From contig JAQGDQ010000010.1 in NCBI GenBank assembly GCA_030141605.1, positions 621,501 through 685,500 of the forward strand: 64,000 nt of DNA, read 5' to 3'. The notes below the pieces were generated by a model. It made no database searches and was not told where the DNA came from. It saw nothing but the letters and a program-made list of their open reading frames with translations. Below are positions 35,043-48,772 of this stretch, piece after piece. Both the position numbers and the translations under genes were made by a program. This stretch comes from Tubiluchus corallicola (Eukaryota; Priapulida; Priapulimorpha; Priapulimorphida; Tubiluchidae). Each line of letters starts with the position of its first letter. Positions within the stretch are counted from its first letter, which is position 1.

Positions 35043-38000
35043 TTATGATGGTGATTCTGATGGTGAATGTGACGGCGGCTGTGGCACTGGAAAAGCTTGC
35101 ACTTTCAACATCGGTTGTTCAGACTTCAGTTTCTCTAATTTTCCATTAGTAGTTGACAGTTCATCACACTTCTCTGATAATCTAAAAAAATAAGTACATT
35201 TATGATTTATAAGACATACTTAAAAACAAGTAAAAACACGAAATAATCGAAATTGCTGCATACTATGACCTTAAAGCACATAAGGTCAAAAACTGATTTG
35301 GCACATAATTCTCGAAAAGATTTGCATTTATTAGTCAGCATTGTAGTTACAGCCTTTAAAATAATACTTTTCAAAACCTGATGTACCCTGAACTTTTCTT
35401 TCATCTGAATGGCATCAGTGTAATGTTTCAGTTATCATTATTGTTGATGTAAATCACAAACTAACAGGTGTAACAAATACAATAGGTGCCATTTCTTAGA
35501 CACATAGTTAATAGAATCAGTTGGCTAATTCAATTCATAAACTGCTATTCAAATGTATATAAAAACTGTTAACAATTAACTCAAATAACACTGTAATTGA
35601 TTCAAAATTTTTGTTTGAGGTACTCAAGAATAAGACAGTTACATGTAACCAAAGAGCTCTTACTATTTCATGTTATCTTTACTTCAATTTCATGCATTAA
35701 GCTCATTTTTTGTAAGCAGGTATGTTCATCCTGTGCTAATATGCTAGTGTAGCAGTTATGCTTTCCTCTGTTACCAGATTGTCCGCTGCAATTAACACCT
35801 TTACCCAAGAATTTATGGAAGCTAAATTTTTAATCACATACCTAGCGCACACAGCACGTTTAATCAGTTAACTGTTGCTTTTATGACACCCATGCAGCGG
35901 CAGTAATCTGCCAGTATTTGTAAACATTATAGAGTATATAGAGATAATTCTGAAAAGTACAGTACACCATAAGCATAAAGACGTAATATTTAAAGCTCTC
36001 GCAGGCTTTGGAGTGCATACTAAGCTGAAGAGTGACGACTCATACATCTATACTAGTAATACTACAGCTGTCAGCTAATAGATTCAGTCGGCTAACTGGG
36101 TCAAAACGCATCCATCCAAAAGTGAGTCTAATAATGGTGCCCACTGTAATTACAGCTTAAAAAAGTGTACCCAATGAAAAAATGAGATGATAAGAAGACT
36201 TACTTGTACATCCAATGTTGAGTCATTGCAGCCAGCAACAGGAATGTTACACAACACTTGAATATCACTGCTAATGAGAGATTCTGCAAAAGTAAAAAAA
36301 TTGACACTGTATCTGAAAACGCATGCAAACTTTCATAAAGGCACATGATAATATATATGCAGTAAAAGTTACTGGACACTAGCTAACTAGACTGTTTTAG
36401 AAAGGAGACATTTATTCTTCTAAGTCAACATTAACAACGGGGCTATTTTGTAGAAAAAAATACTGGATGGGATAGAGATCTAACTCATTAACAGGATGAT
36501 CTACAGTATAGTATACAACCCTGTTAGGGTCGTACATAACCCAACTAGGTCATTAACCTATCTTTATCAAAATAATATAGAAACGTTCTTGTTACTGGCA
36601 ACATATTCTGAAACAACCCACATACAGCTACGTTTATCAAGCACACGAAGAAAATAAACTTATGGCTGGTAGTGGGCACTGTTGCACTAGTTTTGAATAT
36701 GGCTTCAATCGTATTTGGGAAAATCAGGGTACTCTCTCTCTCTCTCATAAATGCTTGCTCGATTATGTACAATTATCAAAAAATGAAATCTATGACAATA
36801 TCATAAGTGGTGGTTAAAATTAATTACAAAAGTACAGAACTTTTAAAGTGCACTATCAATTAGAGAACTATTCGCTTTTTAGTTTCAATAAATATGTCAT
36901 AACTAAATACAAATACACCAAAAGTAGAATTAGCTCCAATTCACTGTGCACTGAAAATGGAAGATATCATAAACCAAGAAAAAAATCCTGTAAATAGTCT
37001 TATATCTGTACCACTTGTGATACTGATGAAATTGAAGATGAACGACACTGCATAAGGAGATGTCCTTTTTATAATCACTTGTCAGCCATATTTCACAACA
37101 AAGTAGCACCAATTGTACCAGAATTTAGCCATATTAATGATAATGATAAATTTGTATTTCTCATGGGTAGTAATGATGTAAAAATTGTAAAACTGACTAC
37201 GGTCAAACCTCGTTATAACGCCAGGTCTGGGACACCACTAAATATGGCACTATAGCGGGGTAGGCAGTAAGACGAGGTTTATTAAATATCAAAGCCATTC
37301 CACTGTGTACCCTCTTTTTTGTTTCCTAATTAATTGTAATATGTGATAAATAATATAATGTTATTATACCTACAAGAATACATATACTGTATATTTTTGC
37401 TGCATTAACTAAGCAGGTGTAGTTCTACGGAGGTACATTGTAAAACATTAACATAACATACCTTGGGGAAGCAATCTTGTGAAATACGGCTAATTAGCCT
37501 ACTGTTGATAAGAGAAATATGCAACCACGCGACGCACCCACGCTCCCCCCAACGTACTGGACAATTAAGATTAGAAATAGCGCCGCACATAACTTGACCT
37601 TGAGCTTTTACAGCAGTTAAATTCACATCAGTTCAGTACTGAAGCTTAGCTACGCAGCTCTTGAACTCTTAAAGAGTTCCTTGCTCATAACGTCAGCATT
37701 CACTTTTATACAGTCACCTGCAACAAGACCTAAATCTTAATTTAAACACCATAATTGTTTTTCTATTCAGAGATCATTGTTTTTACAAATGACTGTTTGT
37801 CTACAATACAATGGCTGTTTTTCAACAACAATTCATAGTCCTTTATCTTGTCTGCATTAGCATTATAACAGGGTAAATTTATTATGTAAAATAAATTTTT
37901 GGCAGAGGAGATACATTGGCGGATGGCAGTACGTGAGGTTGGCAGTATTTCCTATATTTAAAACATTATGGAAATCAGTACAAGGCAAAAGTTGGCATTA

Positions 38001-41000
38001 TGGCGAGGCTGGCGTTATAACAGGGGCGGTATAACGAGGTTTGACTGCATAAATTTTGTCAAAAACATTCTGTAGACGATACTGGATGAATGTCCCCTAT
38101 CCCTATTAGTTAAATGCTGTTTGTCTTTCTAATGTACTAACACAGCACAGAAACAATTAACTAATATAGCCATAGTATGTTGTCATAGAAGTGATTAAAT
38201 AATTTGCTGCTTATGTACATTGTTTGTGTGTAATTTGTTCTGTGTACTTTCAGTGTTAGTATGTTTCATTGTTGAAATTTTAATTGTTTTGTAATCTATG
38301 GTACATGTATTTGTATTAATAAATATGAAGTAAATATAATCTTTGCAGAGGGTATAAAAACAATGAATAGTACAGAACAAACTATTACACCAACATATTG
38401 CCTAAACAATAGCGAACCTGTCATGCCCTCAGAACTTTGTGAGGAAGCCTTGTACGTCTCTGCAGCCTGCAAGAGGAGCAGTGATTCGAAAGACTCAAGA
38501 TCCTCCAATACATCTTACAAGCTTAGCTGCTGAATATTGGTCAATGGTACATTTTTATCATCTTAGCATCTACTTCATCTTTCAGGATGTGTGGCAGGGT
38601 GGAAGTCCAGTGAATTTCCAAGCCATTCAGTTTAATCGAAAAAGATTTATTCCAGAATTTTCATGTCACTGTGCCAATCATACACTCAAAATTGCAGCCT
38701 GTGTGAGATGTACGAGAACTCCACCCTAAATTTTGAGGACATGATAGATTTGGTATTGTTTGGGCAATGCTTTGATGTAATAATTAGTTCTGTGCTATTA
38801 CTTGTTGTTTCTGTACTCCCATAGCAAACGGTTATGTACCACCTTGCGGTTAGATGAGACAGAAAGCCGTCAGAATACGTTTCTGAAACAGAATCGATGA
38901 CGGTTTTTGCACAGCACAGTTTACCTGCAAGAGAATGGCAACTACGATGAAGTTTAGTGGAATGCGGAATAGAGTCATGATTGTCGAGCGGGAAGCTTCA
39001 GGCACATACATGCCTCTCATTGTGCCCATGGCAGGCCAGAACACTCCCACGCATGCTTCAAACACGATGAAGGCAATAAATATCACAGTTTGTTCCTACA
39101 AAGAAAGAGATCAGGTTACACATGCAGCTATTGGGACATTTGTGCAACAGTATTAATACAGTAGTACTAGTACAGTGCAACAGTAGTATGCTAGTAGAGA
39201 GTAGCTGCTCTTTGATGCACTTGTAATTAAATGATAACTGTCTGCATCACATTCATTTTTACACCATCAGAAAAATTCCTATGTTGGCCAAATGCTGCAC
39301 CAAGTTATAATATGAGAAGCTAGCATAAAGAACCAGGTACATAGCTCAGTGGTAGCGTGCTAACTTTCCACCCAGGAGGTTGCAGGTTTAACTCCTAGCC
39401 AAGTCATATCAAAGCACTAAAAATTGTACCGCTGGTTCTTCAACCAAACACGTTTATCAAAATAATGTGCGGGTAATAATAGGGACCACCTTAGAAATAA
39501 GTATTTAGTTACTTAAGGTGGTCCCAAGAAATTAATATTATGAAGGGATGATGGCATCGACTTCTACTTTTGTTACAAAAATGGCCGTAGTTTTTAAAAT
39601 GGCTGCCACAAAAAGAAAGTTTGCCGACGAGTTATATTATCTGTTTCGCCTGAAGAATTATTATAAAAGCAAAAAGCAAGTCAATTTTATAAATTCGACC
39701 CTGTTGAGTCTAAATACTGCTAGACTAATAACTACCATATATACTTATGTACAAGTCAAATTTTTAGGAGGCGATTTTAAGGTGAAATTTTTGGGTCGAC
39801 TTATACTTACGATATGTTTTTGGGAGATGTCGCTAAAGAGTCGTCTACAATATGATTATGTAAAGAAATAATACTTCATTATATGCTGGACTGAATGAAC
39901 AACATACTGCAATACTTCACACCAGAGAATGTTCACATCTTGACATAACTTCATGCTGCATTATCATGGATTGCATTGAAAGCCCTCAACATGAATATAT
40001 ATGCATCGGGTAGGTATAATATACTCGGCCCAGGCACTTGCACGTATCTTACATGCTAACACAGTAAGCTATTGAATTATTACTCGCCCATTGTTGACAT
40101 CATTTACTCTGGAAAATCTTAATAATTTATGGTCGACTTGTACACAGGTAATATATAAAATGATACAATTTTTGGTCTTAAAATGCACATTGCCTTGTAC
40201 ATAAGGTCGACTTGTACACATGTATACACGGTAATAATAGGAAATTTAGCACAATGCCAGAACGCGTCAAGGTGATTAATGTTGGATACAAAAATCCTCC
40301 TATATGGGTACTATATTCAAGATGACCAATAAGATGGTTCGCTAGCATATTTAGGTTATATCTTAACTATTAAAACGGATAACATGATGATTTTGATGCC
40401 TAAATATAGGTTCAAGGGTCAAGCAACCCATAACTAATACTTAAAGACACTTATGCTCTCTAACAACTAAGATATGGCTTTAAAAAACTAGCAACAGCCA
40501 TCACCTAAGTCATTTTGAAATAGTGGCAATACTGGATGATATTTGCTTGGCCTCATATCCAAAATTAATCACTTTGATGGGTTTTAGCTTTGTACAAAGT
40601 ATTGTAACTTTTAGACGAAGTAAGCAAGTTTTTCCGCTGTTCTACAAGAGACTGTTATTTAGGGATCCAGATCAATTTCAGTATAGCTGCAAAGACGGCT
40701 ACAGCAGCTAGTGTAATACATTAACTTCGTTGCATGTTCTAAATCAAATAGGATGAGAATTTTAGTATCTAGATATAGGGTTTTAAATGTAAAAGCTATA
40801 GATTAGTATCCAATTAGGCCGCCATTTTCACGATCATCAACAAGATTTCTATTGCTAGCATCAGATAAAAGGAGCATCATAGTTGTCAGAGCAGATAAGA
40901 TAATGATTTTGGTGTCTAAACGTAGTTTCTCAAGGAATTCACATCTGGTACTAGGATAGTGATCAATGCCTGGACCAACCAACCATATCCAAAATTAATC

Positions 41001-44000
41001 ACCTTGACTGGTTTCAACATTGTAAAAAGTTTTGTAACTTAGGCGAAAACACCAGGTTTTCACCTTTCTGTTAGACATTTATGTCGAGATCCTGTCGGCC
41101 ATTTTACTTTTTACTTCTTGGGTTGTATGAAATTACTTTGCATTGTTTGGGGGATAGTAGCAGCTTTCTGGATTCAAGAAGATCTAGTTGATTGTTTTTG
41201 TTTATGTAATATATTTTATAATGAAACTGTTACTGTAACTGCATCTGCATAATCGGCATTATTTTGTTATCGCATGGCGGCCATTTCTGAAATGAAAATG
41301 ACAGAGATGGGTTCCTCAGGTCCAACTAACCAGGAATAGATGTCATACTGGCTTCTTAATGTTAATTTTCTAAAAAATTCTTTTAATTTACATTTGTGCA
41401 AAAACTTGCTGGCGTTTTGTTCTTTTTTGGCGTTTTTAACCCCTTTCCATTAATTCTTTGAGCTGGTAACAGCTGTTTTCGGATTCAGCATAGCCAAATG
41501 GATAAGACTGGCTATGTTGCCCACTTTAAAAAAATGACTCTAGGGTTCCACTTTTCTGAAAATGGGACTAGACTAAACCTTGTTCAACTATAGCACAGGT
41601 TTGAATTCACAAACATCCTACTAAGAAAAAGTAGCATCTTAAATGAAGAAGAATTATATTACACTGTCTCATAAATCAGTTATACTTACAGCGGGAAAAA
41701 TCACTGGTATCAATAATGATGCTGCGGCTATGAGTAAAATAAACCTATAAAAAGACAATATTTCAAATGAACACAGTATTACATTTCTATAAAGTCATAT
41801 TGTATGTGGTAAAGCAAGACAATCCATCCATATGCTTTGTTTTCGTTTAGAAAAAATAGTAAAGTCCGCGTGAAATAGAAATTTCATACAACTCTGGTGT
41901 TCACAGTTACTTGTAGGAAACACGATTCGGAGGCTTACTATTACTATTATTATTATTATTATTATTGTATTATAATATTAAGTTCTCGTTTACCTCATAA
42001 ATGATTCTGGCTTCACGTGGGCTGATAGTAGCTTAAAAATGGAGGACCCAAGCATGATGGCAACCTAAGATAAGTAATTTTTATTAGCATGCATAGTTTA
42101 AACAATGAATAACTTTCACTAAAAACAGTTATCACGAAGTGGCATTAAGAAAATAGCCACGATACGATGCCTTCAGCAAATACATGCAATTTGTGAAAAA
42201 ATCTGCTCAACTTCTTTCAGAATAAAAGAAATTGTTGTGAAGTCAGTGAAACATGAGTTAGGAGACTTAGTATCTGTGCTGTATCTACGAATAAAGGTTT
42301 ATGATCTAATATGCATTAAGGGAATTCAGAACGGAGTAAAATTCATTTGAATGTACATAGATAAAAAATGATAAGAAGTCTAGATAAAAAATGGCAGCAC
42401 AAATAATATAATGAAACTTAAGAATACAAAAATCAGATAGCATAAGTAAAACTGCACAAAATATTTAACAGATATCACATGCAATAGTATCTAATAATCA
42501 ACCTAGTAAACTACATACTGAATGGCAAACTAAAAATGTGATAGCTTTTGCTTATATATATACTTATGTAACACTAACATTTAATCAAACAAAGAAGTTG
42601 CCAAGCGTGTTTAATAGAATTAATTGTTATATTCTATACAGTATAACATTTATCTAAATTTAGAGGAATTTATTCAATTAACACAGTTTTTAAATTGCTT
42701 TATTCAGAATTTCTTGCACAACTAAGACGAAATTGCATTTACAATGAACGTATGTAACAAAAATACTATATGGGCAGTGAAGGCAAAGCCAAAAGAGCAC
42801 ATTAAAAGACAAAATAGCTATTATACCATGAATGTCGCAAATACATGACCATGTGGAATTATGCCTCTATGGTCTTCATGCATCTGCCCCACTTCCTCTT
42901 CTTTGATTGGAGGAGAAAGAGCTGGTGTCCACTCCAACACAAATGTATACATCGACCCTTCGAATAAACTCTGAACAATTCCCAAGCACAACACTTTGTG
43001 ATCTGTATTATAATGCAATGAATTTTAGAAGATGACAGTTATGTGTTGGTAGTCTAATGTATATGAAATAAAGTTAATAAATTGGGAATGATGTGATAAA
43101 ACATTTTCAAGATTAGACAAATGTATGTATTTGTAGGTAAACCAGTACAGGCCAAAATCTGGCAGGTTTTGAACTCTGCTGTTATCATTACTATACCGCA
43201 GTTTCCTTAAAGGAAAAGAAAAAGGAATTTTAAAGTATATTCAAAAGAAATGTGTAATTGAAAAAGAAAATTCTAAATAATTTAAAATGCTAGCGCACCA
43301 TCTGGTAAGATGGCACTGCATCACAATTCCAGTGTACACCACTGATTCACACAAAAACATATTATTGATCTTATTGACAACATAAAGCAACAAACACTGT
43401 TGGCTAATTAGCAAAGACTGTGCAACAGATGCTCAGGTTATTTTTAAAAACATTCTGTAATGTTACTTAAACATGCTCCAAAGAATGACCGTTAAAATGG
43501 CCGCATTTGTTAGAAGTTTCATATGACATTACTGCTAACGCAAGCTCCGTATGCAGAAAGACAGCAGGTAAACAATATAAAATTTTGAGACAAATTTTTA
43601 AGCTTTCTTTAGGAAGAGCATTTTCTAGTGCTTTAAGCATTCCGTTATGGTAACTTTACAAGCACTTTTTGGGCAACTGCGAGTCTTGTATTATAAATCC
43701 AATATACTGAATGTTTTGTTTTTAAGCGTATATAAGTAATGGCTATAAAACTGATTAATTAGGAGCACAACACAAAACAGTAAATTTGAAATGGCTGCAC
43801 TGTTTTTACCACATTAATGATTCCTACATTACAATATCCTTCTTGTTTAGTGCAACAGACAGCAATCAATGGCACTATGGAAAACATAAAAAGCACACAG
43901 CATGCTGCTTCGTAGTTAAGATAATAAAAGTTTACATTATGAATGTAAAACCCAAAAATCTACTGAGCACAGAAAAAGCAGGCTTACCATTTTTAACGGT

Positions 44001-47000
44001 TTTTAGAGCACTACCAAACGAATGTATAAACAGCGCATTGGAGTCACCATAGTTCTCTTTCCAAGTACATCCAATTATGATAATCATAAGAACAAGAACA
44101 ATTGCAGACATGTCAAACGGAGCTCTATAATCCAATAAATTGAATGAAGTGCATTATACAACATACAGGAGTCCAAAAACTCACTGGGCAAATACATAAA
44201 CAGGAGAAGGCCTCTTGTGGCACAGTCGGAACAAATAAATGAACCTATTTTTGTTGTTCCTTTCATTTACATAAATACCTATAATTTTTGTACACTGTGT
44301 GTGAAATGGCTTTTATGGGGAAATAACTGTTGTTGCAACTTTAGAAGATATTTAGTCAACTTGTGTCATATCTGCAGGGCAATCAGCAATGTTAAATATG
44401 ATTAAAAGTGTAAAAGAGTTGTAGGTTCCGGTCTTTCAGATATTAAGTAAAAATATAGAATTGAGTTGCTCATTTTAACTTCAAAATTTGCCTCGAAGTC
44501 ATTAGCGAATGTTCAACAGCGCATTAGAATACAGAATCTATACTGCATACAGCAGTCAAAAAGGTAAGAGCTTGCAGAAACATATAAACTAACAATAACA
44601 GGTCAATAGTTTTCCAATTTGTAAGCTATTACAACTGCTTTTGCAAAATTTGAAAGCACCAATCACTAATCAAAGTTATCACTTTGCACTTTCACACTGA
44701 CAGAATGCTTTCATATTTATGATTCAAGTGTTGCTACAATCATAACAAATCATTGTTACAAGGATGCTGTTTTTACATCTTTTGAATTTAGCATAAAATG
44801 GTGAGAGCAGAGACAAGCAGTAAACAGTATAAACTTGAAACACTTACACAAACCCAAAAAGATCAGCAACAATCTGAGCCAGCAATCCACATCCAATCGC
44901 AACCAAAGAATTTCCTAAAGTTGCATGACTGAACAGCACAGCTAATGAGCTGTCATCAAACCGCCTCTGTAATTAATTAATCAATAACTAACAGCAGCAT
45001 TACAAAAAGAAATCATTAATCTAATAGCTGGATTAACAAGAAGAAGTCTTTAAATTAATATTAGCATTAACAAAAAAATCTTTAATTTAACAGCATCATT
45101 AATAAAAGGATATCTTTAATCTAATAGCAGCAATAACAAAAAGAAATCTTTAATCTAATAGCACCATTAACTAAACGAAATATTTAATCCAAGAAAATAC
45201 AGAAGATGACTTCATTAGGAGCTACATAAAGTGGTGCAATATGGGGTCACACTCACTACATTAACACATTGAATTATGCTTACGTCATGGTGTTCATAAA
45301 CTGCCCATGATTCAAATGCCGAGTATAGTATAGATGTCGCTATACCTCCCAATAACCGACCAATCATCAGCACCCAAAAATATGGAAAATGCTGCAATAA
45401 CAAAAAAAACTCATTATTCCCCTAACAAACAATATGTAAAACTCTGAATAACAAAGAGAAATCTATGATGTTGTAGCTAATGTATCTCTTCAGTTTTACA
45501 AGGATAAATTTATTCTATTATAAAGTAAAAAGTTTTATATGGTAGGATTCTACATTCATTTCTGCATAACTGTGTTTATTTAAAATTGTGCAACTTAAAA
45601 AATCAGGTTTTAACTCCTGCCTTTTTTTATATGCCGGGTGCTACAAACACGCTGATAGATTTTTACAAAATGAACTTGCCTTGGTGATACAGGACATAAT
45701 GTACAGTGCTCCAAACAGCAGACAGTTATTTCTTCTGCCACTGTAATCAGAACAAATCAAGATAAAAAGATCATGATAACATGTTTTGAAAACAGAAAAA
45801 ATAATTGACAAATCACTATGTGTTTCTGAGAAAGATCATTCTAAACACTAGTAAGAACTTTCCATGATTCTGGGTGTTTACTTTTTATAATCTAGAAAGC
45901 TTCTGTAGGAATGGCTGACAGATTTGTGGGATAAACTTGTAATACTTGAATTATACATAAATAATATTATGTATGATGTAAGATTTTGCGCATTATCTTT
46001 GGTAGTGATGTTACTTTATCACTGGGTGCAAAAGAACATTGAAGGCTTTAACAAGATTAAAAATCTATTTGCTTGCATGGATACCATGCTAAAATATTGA
46101 ACAGAAAGGCACAAATAGCTATAAAAAGCCGTTGACCTATTTTAATAGGCAACGGATACATCATTAATTATACCAAAGTCAGGAAAACTGGACGAGATTG
46201 ATTAACTGATTGCTGGTCTCACTTCTTCTGCATCAACGAATGCAAAGGCATTTTTAATTACGACTTTAAAGTCTATCCACTTGCATTAATCTTGCATTTA
46301 TATAGTAATGATAATTAAAGGAAACAGGGTGATTTGTCATATCGTATCCAATTTTGGAAGTACTGTTTACATTTTAATACCAATAATACTGTAAAAGCAT
46401 TCCTGATAATTAAATAACAGACAGATTAAAATCTTAGTTAATGGCGTGTAAGCCAACTATAGATAACATCACAAATGAACATAATTTTCAACAGCAAAAA
46501 CATTCAATGAGTGTACTGCATGTGTTTGCAACAGCGAAAACTGAATTACAGTGCTACAGTACAACATTCAGTGTGTTATACTATAATTCGGCAAGTTTTA
46601 AGATAAAAATCAAATTTCACATTTACGGCTCTACTCAAGCGCGAGTTCTCGAATGTGTGCACTATGCTACAAATGAACAAGTGTGAACTGAGAGATACAG
46701 CACCCGATTTTGGGCAACGCGTTTCCAGGTGCTAGTGCCATCTAACTAACAAATGGCGAAATGCATGTAACAGCGAAAGAATTGGCCAAGCGAGCACTAA
46801 GTTGCATTTGTGTGGTAATAATTCTTTCATGTAAGTCATTCTTAAAAAAATGGTATGTTCCCTTTCAATATTTTAAAGAGTACTTTGTTTTGACCTACAG
46901 TTTAAGATTGGGCCCGGTTTTCTTTTAAAAAGCAAAGTAGTTATCACTACACACAATGCTAACCTTGCACTATAGAATGAAGTGTAATGCAAGAACTTCT

Positions 47001-48772
47001 TTTAGACAATGATGGCTACATTATTTTGCAAAATAATAGAAAAAATCATTACAATATTACAGTATAGCATTCAGTATAATTCAATATCACTAGGAGCAAG
47101 GTGCACTGTTATAGATAAAAGAGCTGGATGAAGTCTTAGGATGCAAAAACAGGTTCTTGTTCTTGAAAATGCTTCCGAAATGTAGCAAATGCACTCACTA
47201 TTTATCAGCAAAAGAACCAACAATTGTTCCAAATAACATGCTGGACCCAAACCCAGCCACAAAAAGAACTTCAATCTGATGTGTAGTCATTCCATAGCTC
47301 TCGTATAACACATACACATGAGGACCCTGTAGCCAGTCAGAACCTACAAAACAATGTTCATTGACATTATTTATTTACAGAAACAATCATAAAAACGAAA
47401 CTATTATAGGATGTACAAGGTACATTGCATCATGATGATATCACATGATAAAAAGTTCTTTTAGGCTACATGGTATACATAGTCTGACATGTGGCTATGA
47501 AAGAACCTCAGCCATGTCCAGTAGTAGTTACCAGACATACTGCATGATTATTACAATTATTACTGTATGGAAAGTTTCACGAAAAACAAACATCAACAAA
47601 TAATTTTAGAGAAACTTGAGGAAGTCTTGACTGGAGCAAGATGCTCCTTAGCCCTCGTTCCACAACCTGATCTGTTGCTTAGTTTTCTAACCTAAGACTC
47701 AATCATTCAAGAATAAGACAGTAATTGTTTTCTCCCATAAAAAACAGGAATGTGCAATACAAGTTTCCATAAAGAATTCTACGTCAGTCCTTAATTAGAT
47801 GTTTTACTATCGAAACACTGCAGTTACATCTGGGTCGATGCAACAGTTTGTCAATGCACCCATTTCATAGGTTGCAAAATTGTACTGTCAAAATGATCGT
47901 GTATGAATTGAGGTCAATCGACAATCCTTGATCGCAGATTCTGTTTGTTCGTTCAGCTTATTGCATCTTACGACATTTTAAGTTTCCCAAATGCTGACAA
48001 TTTCTTTTTGCTCAAAAAGCACATTTCATTACTACTCATAGCTGACATTTTTCCATGCAGAGTAGCTGCCTGCAAATACAGTTTTTCCCACTGGTCTCTT
48101 ATCTGTGGAATTATCTGCTAAAAAATTGCTTCTCTGTTAACTACAACCTTTCATGCTTCAAGGACAATGTTAACAGACTGAAGAATGTGTTCAAACCAAT
48201 AGCAGATTAGTTAAACAAAACCATTTTCTGCTGTAGTCCTTTGGCTACTAGTCCTTGGGTGGTTACTAGTCTTGTTTGGGGCAATTTCTGTGAAAAGTTT
48301 ATCTTCTCCATTTCTTTTACCAACTTCCACATGAAATTTTCGCACAGATTGGTCACTCATGCAACACTCAAATTTTTTAAATTTACATATAAATTTCAAA
48401 CTGCTCAAAAAATCTTAAATGTGAGAAAACATATGTGTTGTATTTCGACTATTTTCGACTTATTCATCAGCAAATGCTAGATTATTGCAGATTTTATTCA
48501 CCTAATACACCTAGCATATTCATCAAGGCAAAAAACTATATGTGATTCTTCAATGTAATCAAAAAAATTGGCAAATACAAATTATTTTCAAGATTGCGCT
48601 TATATGATATTTTATATTTACCCATTGCAAGCAGGTAAACAAACAAGTATGTCTGCTGAAAGTGTTGAAAATCCACATCATAGTTGACTGCCACTGCACT
48701 TCTCGTGATCAGGTAGGCCACAGCACATATTGCACACAGCACGTAAAAGATGCTGATGAATGTCATCGCCAT
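35043..48772 (-). CDS. MFSD5: MFSD5-like major facilitator (molybdate-anion transporter family)
   Basis: Twelve coding exons on the minus strand join in phase: 48772-48622, 47343-47199, 45740-45680, 45391-45284, 44966-44848, 44124-43988, 43002-42827, 42064-41994, 41744-41690, 39095-38925, 36283-36204 and 35181-35043 (1413 bp, 470 residues; human about 450). Family landmarks in order: FQQTYLFVYLLAMGSDWLQGP after the first membrane span; FADKYGRRNNC, the MFS loop 2-3 basic motif; MIGRLLGGIATSILYSAFES; CTWKENYGD; GIVQSLFEGSMYTFVLEWTP; and VFWPAMGTMRGMYVPEASRS. The hydrophobic segments fit about 12 spans, so it is a polytopic membrane carrier; the human protein is linked to molybdate uptake. The intron after exon 3 has a GC donor. 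The start is the first Met beside span 1. A longer N-terminus using a phase-compatible exon near 49787-49880 is possible. The Pro/Ser-rich C-tail has its own exon. Confidence 0.93.
36930..38120 (+). mobile_element. LINE reverse-transcriptase C-terminal fragment, split by a MITE
   Basis: Before 37200 the translation gives NGRYHKPRKKSCK and, past a stop, ICTTCDTDEIEDERHCIRRC followed by PFYNHL and NDNDKFVFLM. This matches the zinc-binding C-x2-C...E-D-E-x-H...C segment at the end of many LINE reverse transcriptases. The frame appears to resume after 38047 (NFVKNIL). The pogo-like MITE at 37200-38047 interrupts it. It lies in the MFSD5-like intron between the last two exons. Confidence 0.6.
37200..38047. 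mobile_element. Pogo/Tigger-type element (family F), copy 2, 848 bp
   Basis: Left end CGGTCAAACCTCGTTATAAC after a TA; right end GGCGGTATAACGAGGTTTGACTG before CA. Subterminal repeats (GGCATTATGGCGAGGCTGGCGTTATAAC) echo the ends. There is no transposase frame, so it is non-autonomous. It is nested in a LINE fragment and therefore younger than it. Confidence 0.75.
39331..39410 (+). mobile_element. tRNA-derived SINE head
   Basis: A box TAGCTCAGTGGTAGCGTGC (39342-39360) and B box GGTTTAACTCC (39385-39395) at tRNA-like spacing. Stem pairing is poor, and the canonical GGTTCGAATCC is altered at two positions, so it is a tRNA-derived repeat and not an active tRNA gene. Located in an MFSD5-like intron. 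Confidence 0.6.
39728..40236. mobile_element. MITE H with TACCGTATATAC-type ends
   Basis: The left end ACTACCATATATACTTATGT, then ACAAGTC, matches the complement of the right end GTCGACTTGTACACATGTAT, then ACACGGTAAT. Inverted repeats are about 30 bp with mismatches. GTCGACTT motifs recur inside both arms. Non-coding, about 510 bp, in an MFSD5-like intron. Similar ends occur in elements of many animal genomes, but I cannot assign the superfamily. Confidence 0.6.
40370..41100. repeat. Diverged internal duplication, about 430-510 bp apart
   Basis: CATATCCAAAATTAATCAC and the sequence after it (ending GTAACTT...GCGAA) occur at about 40554 and 40984. A second shared motif, GATGATTTTGATGCCTAAAT-like, is at about 40385 and 40898. 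The arrangement suggests an old, decayed tandem duplication or repeat element inside the MFSD5-like intron. Identity unknown. Confidence 0.4.
41938..41970. repeat. (ATT)n microsatellite
   Basis: A run of about ten ATT triplets in an MFSD5-like intron. Confidence 0.9.
44988..45190. repeat. Tandem repeat, about six units of 34 bp
   Basis: Six diverged units with the consensus ATAGCAGCATTAACAAAAAG followed by AAATCTTTAATCTA fill most of the MFSD5-like intron between exons 4 and 5. No coding potential. Confidence 0.75.
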
